In this document: positions 1 to 5,380 of the stretch, piece after piece
Position numbering within the stretch: position 1 is the first letter of the stretch
Layout of the letters: each line of letters opens with the position of its first letter
Source: Afipia sp.
GTDB taxonomy: Bacteria; Pseudomonadota; Alphaproteobacteria; Rhizobiales; Xanthobacteraceae
Length of the DNA: 5,971 bases
Assembly (NCBI GenBank): GCA_026400415.1
Contig: JAPLPA010000433.1
Location: forward strand, 1-5,971
Direction: 5' to 3'
Program-made: the position numbers and the translations under genes
The notes under the pieces: generated by a model
Told to the model about the DNA's origin: nothing
Seen by the model: only the letters and a program-made list of their open reading frames with translations
Databases searched by the model: none

Positions 1-144
1 ACTGTCAGCGGTGAGCCGTTGTCCAAAATGCCACTGAGCAAGGCTATCAGCCGCGCTTGGGAAGGCGGGCAACGGCGGCGATCCGCAAGCCAGGAGACCT
101 GCCTGTACCGGTCATCCTTCCGTCGCACGGGGCGTGCGAAGGGG
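1..144 (+). promoter_or_regulatory. Cobalamin (adenosylcobalamin-type) riboswitch, 5'-truncated by the window edge
   Basis: Seen: the B12 box AGCCAGGAGACCTGCC is intact at 88-103, with the other conserved blocks in order: ACTGT at 1-5 (end of the conserved CGC-N-ACTGT element), GCCACTG at 30-36 and GGGAAGG at 59-65. GCCGTTG (15-21) and CAACGGC (70-76) are exact complements and close the peripheral arm. A hairpin follows, with stem TCGCAC/GTGCGA (123-128/134-139) extended outwards by C121-G141 and C120-G142, and a GGGGC loop. From the known architecture this is probably P13, whose loop kisses the C-rich L5 loop; L5 itself lies before base 1. P1 to P4 are also outside the window. The receptor gene downstream fits repression when cobalamin is bound. 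The identification is secure, but the 5' boundary cannot be seen. Confidence 0.95.
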
Positions 145-149
145 CGGTG

Positions 150-209
150 TTCCGCAGCGGTGACGTGACGTAACCGTTGCGGAGGACTGGCCGATGGCTC
201 GTTTCCTCC
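150..209 (+). promoter_or_regulatory. Riboswitch expression platform: two mutually exclusive hairpins
   Basis: Seen: bases 150-161 pair with 173-184 in a 12-bp stem, of which two pairs are G-U, around an 11-base loop. Bases 181-186 (GGAGGA) can instead pair with TCCTCC at 204-209, with an inner stem GGCC/GGCT (189-192/196-199). The two structures share 181-184, so they cannot coexist. Neither is followed by a T-run, so a simple intrinsic terminator is unlikely. GGAGGA is an excellent Shine-Dalgarno sequence 7 nt before an ATG at 194, which suggests control of translation or Rho access. The pairing is read directly; the switching role is inferred. Confidence 0.5.
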
Positions 210-328
210 AGTATGGCGTGAGTTTCGGCAACGTTTGCTTGCCTCGCTTTGTCATGCCTGCGCGTGCTCAATCCACGCCTCCGCGATTTCATAAATCGAC
301 GGAGAACACCTGTGACTTTATTCATTAG
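194..328 (+). CDS. Possible 44-aa leader ORF overlapping the receptor start
   Basis: An ATG at 194 sits 7 nt behind GGAGGA (181-186), the best ribosome-binding site in the leader. The frame stays open for 44 codons to TAG at 326-328 and overlaps the receptor's GTG start (312) by 17 nt in another frame. Such an overlap would allow translational coupling, so that occluding the leader ORF's start in the hairpins at 150-209 would also lower receptor translation. The peptide (MARFLQYGVS...) shows no signal peptide, domain or attenuator-type codon run that I recognise. An open frame of this length is not rare by chance, so the support comes only from the ribosome-binding site and the overlap. It may equally be non-coding leader. 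Confidence 0.3.
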   Translation: MARFLQYGVSFGNVCLPRFVMPARAQSTPPRFHKSTENTCDFIH

Positions 329-2516
329 ACAAGCGACACGGCGAACGCCTTTGGGTCTCGCACTTCTCGGCACGCTTTTCGCGGGATCGGTAATAACCTG
401 CGCTGCACTTGCGCAAGACGCGACGCTGCCTGAAATCAACGTCAATGCGACGCGCCTTGGCAACACCGGCGGCAATGCCGGTGGCGGCGTTGTCGCGACA
501 GGCACTGGCGTCGCCGTCGCCCCCGCGCCAAACATCGGAATCGTCGGTGCATCCACAACGGTCATAACAAAAGAAGACATCGCGCACGCTCCGAACCAGA
601 CAATTCAGGAAATCATCGCAACTGCTCCGGGTGTACAGCTCACAAATCTCTATGGCGCGGTGAACGGCACCGGCAGCGTCGTCGATCTGCGAGGCTTTGG
701 CGCATTCGCGTCATCGAACACACTCTTTCTTGTCAACGGACGCCGTCTCAATGAAGCCGATTTGCAGGGAGTTGATCTATCGACTATTCCGATCCAGTCG
801 ATCGAGCGGATCGAGATCACGCGCGGTAACTCCGGCGCCGTGCTCTACGGCGACAATGCTGTCGGCGGCGTCATCAACGTCGTGACCAAAGCCGGTTCGG
901 GTATCGGCAAACCTTATGCTGGGCGCATAGAAGGCGGCGTGGGATCTTACGGACAACGCGAAGGTAATATCTCGTTCAGTACGAATACCGGCCCGTGGTC
1001 GTCGTCCATGTTTGCAAACGCCGTTCACTCGGACGGCTACCGCGTGAACAATAAGCTCGATCAGCAGAACGGGATTGGGTTTCTCAATCTATCGGCCGAC
1101 CGGCAACAACTTGGTTTTCCGGGAACGCGCGCCAACCAGTATTCCCTGGACTTCGGGTTTACGGTCACCAACCAACTGCCGGATTTGCGCGGCAGCTCGA
1201 CTCCGAATGACTACGGCAAAAAGCAGGGACTGAATGCCACCACCGGTTTTACCAAAACGCTTTGGGCCGGTGCCGAGCTGATCGTTGATGGTGGCGTCCG
1301 CAACAAAAAACAACAGGCAGGATTCTTCGGCGACCCTGCCTTCGTGCCAAATTTTCCCGGCAACATTCCGCCGTATAATTTTGTCAACTCCGAGCTGACC
1401 ACGTGGTCAGTCACGCCTCGTCTCAGCATGAAGAATATATTTGGCAGCGTGACGTCGAACATTCTCACCGGCATCGACTTCTACGATTACGAATATAAAT
1501 CGAGCCGAAGCTACCTCGACGGCACTCCGCCGAACCATGTCTACAATCTGTCGCAGCAGACTGTCGCGGGTTACTGGCAGCAGACACTTGGACTTCTTCC
1601 GTCAACGGACTTCTCCTACGGCGGACGGATACAGCAATTCAACCTCAGAGCCCGCGACAAATACGACCCGACGGCTCCGGGCGATCAGAATTTAGGCGTC
1701 ATCGCCCAAGCAACTCCGCTCGACAAGCAAGAAACCAATCACGCGCTACACATCGGACTTGAGCACCGCTTCAACGAGAACTTCGCGGTCTTCGGACGCG
1801 CCGCTCAAGCTTTCCGCACACCGAACGTCGACGAGCGCGTTGTCACAGGACCTTCGTTCACGCAGCCCCCTCTCCCATTTGCGCCCATCCCGCAAAATTT
1901 TCAGCTCAAGACACAGACATCGCATGATGTCGAAGCGGGTCTTAAAATTCGCGGAGGCGGTCTGGACATCCAAACCAGTGTCTATGACATGCACTTAAAG
2001 GATGAGATTCACTTCAATCCCATTCCCGGCATCGGTTTCTACAATTACAATCTTGACCCAACGCACCGTTATGGCTCCGAGACTTCCGTCTCGCTGCGGA
2101 TCAATGATGCTTTCAGGCTGAAGGGCGGATTCGCCTACACCCGCGCGGTGTTCGAAGAGGGTCAATTTGCGGGCAATGACGTTCCGCTGGTCTCGCGGCT
2201 TTCGGGCAATGCGGGTTTCTCATGGAATATCTGGCAGAGATATCTCGTGTTCGATGCGAACGCCCGCTTCTGGAGCGATCGCCGCTTCGACAACGATCAG
2301 CCAAACAAAGCACAGCTTATTCCGGCAAACGGTACGATTGATTTGAAACTTAGCGGCGAAATCGATCGGTTCTTCTGGTCGGCGAGCGTCGTCAATCTGC
2401 TGGACAACTATTACTACGACTACGGCATCGCCAGTGCGACTGTTGGAAACGGTTCGATTGCGATCTATCCCCTGCCGGCACGGGTCTTCATGTTCAAGGG
2501 CGGCATGACGTTCTAG
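312..2516 (+). CDS. TonB-dependent outer-membrane receptor, probable cobalamin transporter (BtuB-type)
   Basis: A 734-aa outer-membrane active transporter, energised by TonB-ExbB-ExbD. A Sec signal peptide spans residues 1-34 (basic RQATRR start, hydrophobic core, cleavage after ALA). A TonB-box-like LPEINV is at 39-44, followed by an unusual Gly/Ala/Val-rich linker (about 50-77). The plug domain runs about 78-193 and holds the family hallmarks LRGFG, VNGRR, IERIEITRG and GGVINVVTK. The remainder is beta-barrel, with aromatic-rich alternating strands and the terminal Phe typical of outer-membrane proteins. The GTG at 312 is preferred because GGAGAA lies 6 nt upstream and the signal peptide then starts cleanly; a TTG 21 codons earlier would put a polar extension in front of it. 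The riboswitch just upstream is the main reason for assigning cobalamin, since plug and barrel alone do not fix the substrate. Cobinamide or another corrinoid is possible. It is transcribed alone, closed by a terminator 21 bp after the stop. Confidence 0.92.
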   Translation: MTLFIRQATRRTPLGLALLGTLFAGSVITCAALAQDATLPEINVNATRLGNTGGNAGGGVVATGTGVAVAPAPNIGIVGASTTVITKEDIAHAPNQTIQEIIATAPGVQLTNLYGAVNGTGSVVDLRGFGAFASSNTLFLVNGRRLNEADLQGVDLSTIPIQSIERIEITRGNSGAVLYGDNAVGGVINVVTKAGSGIGKPYAGRIEGGVGSYGQREGNISFSTNTGPWSSSMFANAVHSDGYRVNNKLDQQNGIGFLNLSADRQQLGFPGTRANQYSLDFGFTVTNQLPDLRGSSTPNDYGKKQGLNATTGFTKTLWAGAELIVDGGVRNKKQQAGFFGDPAFVPNFPGNIPPYNFVNSELTTWSVTPRLSMKNIFGSVTSNILTGIDFYDYEYKSSRSYLDGTPPNHVYNLSQQTVAGYWQQTLGLLPSTDFSYGGRIQQFNLRARDKYDPTAPGDQNLGVIAQATPLDKQETNHALHIGLEHRFNENFAVFGRAAQAFRTPNVDERVVTGPSFTQPPLPFAPIPQNFQLKTQTSHDVEAGLKIRGGGLDIQTSVYDMHLKDEIHFNPIPGIGFYNYNLDPTHRYGSETSVSLRINDAFRLKGGFAYTRAVFEEGQFAGNDVPLVSRLSGNAGFSWNIWQRYLVFDANARFWSDRRFDNDQPNKAQLIPANGTIDLKLSGEIDRFFWSASVVNLLDNYYYDYGIASATVGNGSIAIYPLPARVFMFKGGMTF

Positions 2517-2537
2517 TCTAGCGGATTGCATACAGCG

Positions 2538-2576
2538 CGGCCCGCATCACGAAAAGTGACGCGGGCCGTACTTTTT
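2538..2576 (+). terminator. Intrinsic terminator of the receptor gene
   Basis: CGGCCCGC (2538-2545) and GCGGGCCG (2561-2568) are perfectly complementary. Inside them TCAC/GTGA (2547-2550/2556-2559) continues the stem around a GAAAA loop, and TTTTT follows at 2572-2576. It starts 21 bp after the receptor stop. Read on the minus strand it lacks a T-run, so it serves the plus strand. Confidence 0.9.
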
Positions 2577-2582
2577 CCAAAG

Positions 2583-2611
2583 ACACCTGCGGAACGGGGG
2601 CGAAGCCGCAG
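2583..2611 (-). terminator. Weak candidate terminator of the His-rich protein gene
   Basis: On the minus strand CTGCGG/CCGCAG (2606-2611 with 2587-2592) forms a 6-bp stem with a 13-base loop, followed by a poor T-tract (GTGTCTTT). It lies 28 bp beyond the minus-strand stop. The short stem and interrupted T-tract make it doubtful; the strong hairpin at 2538-2568 may stop this transcript instead. Confidence 0.3.
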
Positions 2612-2638
2612 CTATCGAGGAAATTCAGCTTCGTGAAG

Positions 2639-2938
2639 TTAGATTTTCTTCTTCACGATAACGGTCGTCGCAGGCGTCGCCGATGAAACACGCTTTACAG
2701 TGATCTTCTTCACGACTGCCATGTGCTTGTGGGCACGATGATGGCGGACGAACTTGCGATGGCCGTGAGGACGGACCTTCTTGACGACAACGACCTGAGC
2801 CTTTGCGTTGGCAACCGACGGCTTCATGGTCGCGGTCTTGGCGGCAGGTGCGCGCTCGGTCTTGATGACGGTCGCAGCCAAAGCGGGCGCGGTCAGCATC
2901 GAAGCGACAAGCAATGCAGCGGAAATTTTCTTAAACAT
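2639..2938 (-). CDS. Small exported His-rich, highly basic protein
   Basis: A 99-aa protein with a clear Sec signal peptide (MFKKISAALLVASMLTAPALA, cleavage after about residue 21 or 22). The mature part is almost free of acidic residues and rich in Lys, Val and Thr. It has a basic His cluster at 58-72 (six His) flanked by repeated V-V-K-K type segments near 50-54, 75-78 and 95-98. The start is fixed by AGGAGA 7 nt upstream on the minus strand (plus-strand 2946-2951); the frame is open for 28 more codons upstream, but these read as untranslated leader. I do not know a function. Small His-rich secreted proteins are common in Bradyrhizobium relatives, and some carry the annotation 'His-rich protein BRANT', which may be this family. 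Metal binding, or binding of envelope polyanions, is plausible from composition only. The gene converges on the B12 receptor and diverges from the TPR gene. Confidence 0.8.
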   Translation of the reverse strand: MFKKISAALLVASMLTAPALAATVIKTERAPAAKTATMKPSVANAKAQVVVVKKVRPHGHRKFVRHHRAHKHMAVVKKITVKRVSSATPATTVIVKKKI

Positions 2939-3069
2939 GGTCGTCTCCTGTTTTCTGAGATCGCCAGGGTGGCCGGTCGGATGGCCGGGTTGGCAATCTA
3001 TGGAGACGTCCCTAGAGGCCACGCGCTGAACTCAGGCTGAAGCGCCGCGATGGCTTTCGTTCATCTGGG

Positions 3070-3107
3070 TGACGTTTTTGTCATGTGTTTTGTGACGCAG
3101 CGCGTCA
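3070..3107. promoter_or_regulatory. Pair of TGAC/GTCA palindromes in the divergent intergenic region
   Basis: TGACGC-agc-GCGTCA at 3093-3107 is a perfect 6+6 inverted repeat. Just before it, TGAC-N6-GTCA occupies 3070-3083. The left TGAC half-sites of the two lie 23 bp apart, about two helical turns. The 284 bp between the divergent genes (2939-3222) holds no coding sequence I can support, so this looks like an operator able to serve either gene. No regulator can be named from the sequence. Confidence 0.35.
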
Positions 3108-3109
3108 AA

Positions 3110-3131
3110 TTGTCTTGGAATTGTCCTGGAA
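3110..3131 (+). repeat. Tandem 11-bp direct repeat
   Basis: TTGTCTTGGAA (3110-3120) is followed immediately by TTGTCCTGGAA (3121-3131), identical at 10 of 11 positions. The period is close to one helical turn, so two copies would face the same side of the DNA, as expected for a regulator binding in tandem. It lies about 90 bp upstream of the TPR gene start and abuts the palindrome at 3093-3107. Confidence 0.6.
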
Positions 3132-3151
3132 ACTGCAGAAAGCCCGGGAAT

Positions 3152-3164
3152 GTTTGAACCAAAC
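3152..3164. promoter_or_regulatory. Short inverted repeat GTTTG-aac-CAAAC upstream of the TPR gene
   Basis: GTTTG (3152-3156) and CAAAC (3160-3164) form a perfect 5+5 inverted repeat with a 3-bp spacer, 58 bp before the TPR gene start. It could be an operator half of a larger control region with the repeats at 3070-3131. A short repeat of this kind can arise by chance. Confidence 0.25.
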
Positions 3165-3222
3165 CTGTGTTCTCACCGACAACCGGGTATATGCTGGACG
3201 CGTAACAAATGGGAGACGTCGC

Positions 3223-3822
3223 ATGAGCAATTTGAAGATGAAGCAATTGTCGCTGGGTTTGCTGCTTTCAGCTGCGGTCAGCGTCTCCGCGTTCGCCGCA
3301 GGATCCGACACGCCGACTGCTCCTGTGACAACCGCTCCCCCGGCCACCAAAGCCGCGCCGGCAACGACAACGAATACTCCCGATAAATCCGCACCTGAGA
3401 AAAAGCATTGGTGGCAGAAGTCCGATCCGGCCGACAAGAAATCGTCGATCGACGATCCGGCCTTCCTCAAAGGCTACCGCGAAGCCTATTCGACGATTTA
3501 CGAGCGCAACGATTACACGGCCGCTATTCCACAGCTTGAAGCCCTCGGGCAGAACGATCGTGCCGATGTCGCTAACCTGATCGGATATTCCTACCGCAAG
3601 CTCGGCAAGTACGAACTCGCCAGCGCGTGGTACGAGCGGGCGCTGAAAGCCGACCCGAACCACGTCCGCACATGGCAGTATTACGGCCTGTGGCAGATCG
3701 AACAGGGCAATCGCGATCAAGCGGTTTATCACCTCGGCAAAATTGAAAAAATCTGCGGCAAGGGTTGCCCCGAATATCAATCGCTATCGGCAGCCCTGAC
3801 AACCGGCCAGACCGCCTACTGA
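3223..3822 (+). CDS. Exported tetratricopeptide-repeat (TPR) protein
   Basis: A 199-aa protein that probably acts in the periplasm. The signal peptide runs from MSNLKMKQ through a Leu/Ala core to AFAA (cleavage about residue 26). A Thr/Pro/Ala-rich low-complexity linker follows (about 28-58), then a Lys/Trp stretch (KKHWWQK, 60-66). Helical repeats occupy about 80-181: a degenerate first unit, a canonical TPR near 114-147 (NLIGYSYRKLGKYELASAWYERALKADPN in outline) and another near 148-181. Two cysteines, C178 and C182 in CGKGC, end the last repeat and could form a disulfide. GGGAGA at 3211-3216 supports the ATG at 3223; a longer frame back to 3085 has no such site and would bury the signal peptide. 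TPRs mediate protein-protein contact, but the partner is unknown. It is transcribed alone, away from the His-rich gene, with its own terminator. Confidence 0.9.
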   Translation: MSNLKMKQLSLGLLLSAAVSVSAFAAGSDTPTAPVTTAPPATKAAPATTTNTPDKSAPEKKHWWQKSDPADKKSSIDDPAFLKGYREAYSTIYERNDYTAAIPQLEALGQNDRADVANLIGYSYRKLGKYELASAWYERALKADPNHVRTWQYYGLWQIEQGNRDQAVYHLGKIEKICGKGCPEYQSLSAALTTGQTAY

Positions 3823-3849
3823 GCGAACGCTATTCTTCCAGCAAGATTT

Positions 3850-3884
3850 CGGCACCCGTTTCGCAACGGGTGCCGTCTTCATTT
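3850..3884 (+). terminator. Hairpin terminator of the TPR gene
   Basis: C plus GGCACCCGTT (3850-3860) pairs perfectly with AACGGGTGCC plus G (3865-3875), an 11-bp stem capped by a TCGC loop, 27 bp after the stop. The T-tract (TCTTCATTT) is interrupted, so termination may be less than complete and some read-through into nadK is possible. Confidence 0.8.
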
Positions 3885-3916
3885 GGTTAATTGGCGGCCA
3901 TGCAGTTCCGCGCATC

Positions 3917-3944
3917 TCGACAACAACCCGTAACGTCGTATAGA
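3917..3944 (+). promoter_or_regulatory. Candidate sigma-70-type promoter of nadK
   Basis: TCGACA (3917-3922, five of six matches to TTGACA), a 16-bp spacer and TATAGA (3939-3944, four of six matches to TATAAT). It lies between the TPR terminator and nadK, and transcription would begin near 3951, immediately before the leader hairpin. Alphaproteobacterial promoters are loosely conserved, so this is a candidate only. Confidence 0.35.
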
Positions 3945-3952
3945 CGAAGCCC

Positions 3953-3976
3953 TCTTCCGCGATTTCATGCGGAAGG
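3953..3976 (+). promoter_or_regulatory. Hairpin in the nadK 5' leader
   Basis: CTTCCGC (3954-3960) pairs exactly with GCGGAAG (3969-3975), closed by a T3953-G3976 wobble, with an 8-base loop. It traps the only purine-rich GGAAGG stretch near nadK, which is in any case about 21 nt from the start codon. It could protect the transcript's 5' end or tune translation; there is no T-run, so it is not a terminator. Confidence 0.4.
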
Positions 3977-3997
3977 CCGCACCCGACCACCGACCTG

Positions 3998-4780
3998 ATG
4001 ATGACCACGCCGAATAAATATCAGCGCATCGCTTTTGTCGCCGGCCCCAGCGCCGAAGCGCAGCAGGCGCTTGCGCAACTGGTCGCAGCTTATGGAAACA
4101 ATAAATCGGACAAGGCCGACGTGGTGGTCGCGCTCGGCGGCGACGGACTGATGCTGCAGACACTGCACGCGCATATGCATTCCGGAATTCCAATCTACGG
4201 CATGCACCGCGGCACCGTCGGTTTTCTGATGAACGAATTCAGTCCGACGCATCTCGTCGAACGCCTCGATGCCGCAAAGCTCACAGTCATCAATCCGCTG
4301 CTGATGCGCGCCACCGATCGTCACGGCAAGGTTCACATCCATCACGCGATCAACGAAGTCTCGCTGTTTCGCCAGACTCATCAGGCGGCGCGGCTGCGGA
4401 TTCTCGTCGATGAGCGCGAGCGCATGGCGGAGCTGATTTCCGACGGCATAATGGTGGCAACGCCGGCAGGCTCGACCGCATACAATCTGTCGGCGCAAGG
4501 TCCGATCCTGCCCATCAACGCCGCGCTGCTGGCCCTGACGCCGATCAGCCCGTTCCGCCCTCGCCGCTGGCATGGCGCACTGCTGCCCAACACCGCCTTT
4601 GTGGTGATCGAAGTGCTGGAGTCGGACAAGCGCCCGGTGGCGGCTGTCGCCGATCATGACGAGGCGCGCGATGTTCAGCGCGTCGAGATCATCGCCGACA
4701 AGACGATCTCGATCCGGATGCTGTTCGACCCTGGTCACAGCCTCGAGGAGCGCATCCTGAGCGAGCAGTTCGGGTTCTGA
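3998..4780 (+). CDS. nadK: NAD kinase
   Basis: Cytoplasmic enzyme that phosphorylates NAD on the 2'-hydroxyl of its adenosine ribose, using ATP or polyphosphate, to make NADP. At 260 aa it has the usual length of short alphaproteobacterial forms. Family motifs are in order: GGDG at 47-50 (phosphate-binding and catalytic Asp49), GTVGFLMN at 72-79, INE at 118-120, DGIMVATPAGSTAYNLSAQGPI at about 149-170, and an Asp/His-rich C-terminal beta domain. Two ATG codons are adjacent (3998 and 4001) and either may be used. No good Shine-Dalgarno precedes them: the nearest purine run, at 3971-3976, is about 21 nt away and lies in a hairpin, so initiation may be weak or may rely on an unusual context. It appears monocistronic, preceded by the TPR terminator and followed after 95 bp by a separately controlled phosphorelay operon. 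All catalytic motifs are present. Confidence 0.96.
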   Translation: MMTTPNKYQRIAFVAGPSAEAQQALAQLVAAYGNNKSDKADVVVALGGDGLMLQTLHAHMHSGIPIYGMHRGTVGFLMNEFSPTHLVERLDAAKLTVINPLLMRATDRHGKVHIHHAINEVSLFRQTHQAARLRILVDERERMAELISDGIMVATPAGSTAYNLSAQGPILPINAALLALTPISPFRPRRWHGALLPNTAFVVIEVLESDKRPVAAVADHDEARDVQRVEIIADKTISIRMLFDPGHSLEERILSEQFGF

Positions 4781-4801
4781 CAGCCAACCTCGCCTTCAGG
4801 G

Positions 4802-4840
4802 ATAACCATTCGTTAACGGCAGCGGCATATAGTTAACGGC
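4802..4840 (+). promoter_or_regulatory. CtrA-like box and promoter of the receiver/HPt operon
   Basis: ATAA (4802-4805), seven bases, then TTAA (4813-4816) matches the CtrA consensus TTAA-N7-TTAA at all but one position, and its left half reads ATAACCAT against the extended TTAACCAT. A second GTTAAC lies at 4832-4837, within a direct repeat GTTAACGGC (4812-4820 and 4832-4840) offset by 20 bp. A -10-like TATAGT sits at 4828-4833, so the box covers the expected -35 zone, the usual layout of CtrA-activated promoters. Transcription would start near 4840. Binding by CtrA is inferred. Confidence 0.5.
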
Positions 4841-4875
4841 GCGTGTACCTTTCCGGTGCGCCAGTCGGGCTGCGC

Positions 4876-5372
4876 ATGTTCCGTATCGATTTCAACAAGC
4901 TGCGTTTTCTGGTTTGCGACGACAATGCGCATATGCGCCGCATTCTGCGGACGCTGCTGCATTCGTTCGGCGCGCGCGAAGTCTATGAGGCCGAGGACGG
5001 CGCAACCGCGCTCGAGATGTACAGCCACTATGTTCCGGACATCGTCATCACCGACTGGTCGATGCCGATATTCGACGGACTTGAGCTCGCACAAATGATC
5101 CGCCAGCCGGACGGCGCGGGCAATCCTTACGCTCCCATCATCATGCTGACGGGACATTCGGAAAAACGCCGCGTTCCGCCAAGGGGCTCTATCAGCGCAT
5201 CCTGAACGTGGTGGCAAACCCCCGCCCCTTCATCAAGACCAAGAACTACTTCGGCCCCGATCGCCGCCGCAACACCAACAACACCTATATCGGCGCCGAG
5301 CGCCGCAACGGCGGTGACGCCGAGGTCGTCCAGCAACCGTCCCTGCTGGATAAAGCCCGCGTCGCCGGCTAG
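4876..5372 (+). pseudogene. CheY-like response regulator, frameshifted with an internal deletion
   Basis: The intact gene would encode a single receiver domain plus a conserved tail. From the ATG at 4876, residues 1-100 are normal: acidic pair D15-D16, phosphoacceptor D60 in ITDWSMP, and conserved T92 in IIMLTGHSEKRRV. The frame then runs into PPRGSISAS and stops at 5203-5205. In a second frame, from 5178 to TAG at 5370-5372, the family's C-terminus continues as 64 codons (AKGLYQRILNVV..., with GPDRRR and GAERR motifs). The join skips the segment that normally holds the beta-5 Lys-Pro, about 16 residues; a loss near 49 bp explains both gap and shift (size estimated from family memory). The actual product is about 109 aa without the switch lysine, probably inactive. 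An earlier GTG at 4843 is possible, but family members begin near MxRIDF. Stop and next gene's ribosome site overlap, so the two were one operon. Confidence 0.85.
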
Positions 5373-5380
5373 GAGCGATC

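Noticed and set aside
249..311. Upstream TTG start for the receptor
   Set aside because: No ribosome-binding site precedes it and it would put 21 residues ahead of the signal peptide; the GTG at 312 has GGAGAA at the right distance.
47..580. Minus-strand open frame (177 codons) across the riboswitch and receptor start
   Set aside because: It is antisense to a well-supported riboswitch and signal peptide region, has no domain, and its composition is that of a shadow frame.
3090..3108. FixK/FNR-type box around the TTG...CAA palindrome
   Set aside because: The span is 19 bp, whereas FixK/FNR sites are 14 bp (TTGA-N6-TCAA), so the geometry does not fit.
3147..3171. EcfG-type general-stress promoter (GGAAT-N16-TGTT) before the TPR gene
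   Set aside because: It differs from GGAAC-N16/17-CGTT in both elements, which is too weak to call without expression data.
3085..3222. Upstream start for the TPR protein
   Set aside because: It would bury the signal peptide behind 46 residues and translate the repeat-rich control region; the ATG at 3223 has GGGAGA in place.
3965..4738. Long minus-strand open frame (257 codons) opposite nadK
   Set aside because: It lies wholly antisense to a gene with complete NAD kinase motifs. Its translation is Arg/His/Gln-rich without any recognisable domain, as expected from the opposite strand of GC-rich coding DNA.
4843..5205. Intact 120-aa single-domain response regulator
   Set aside because: The last nine residues do not resemble a receiver, the beta-5 Lys-Pro is absent, and the family-like tail continues in another frame as far as the next gene's ribosome-binding site.
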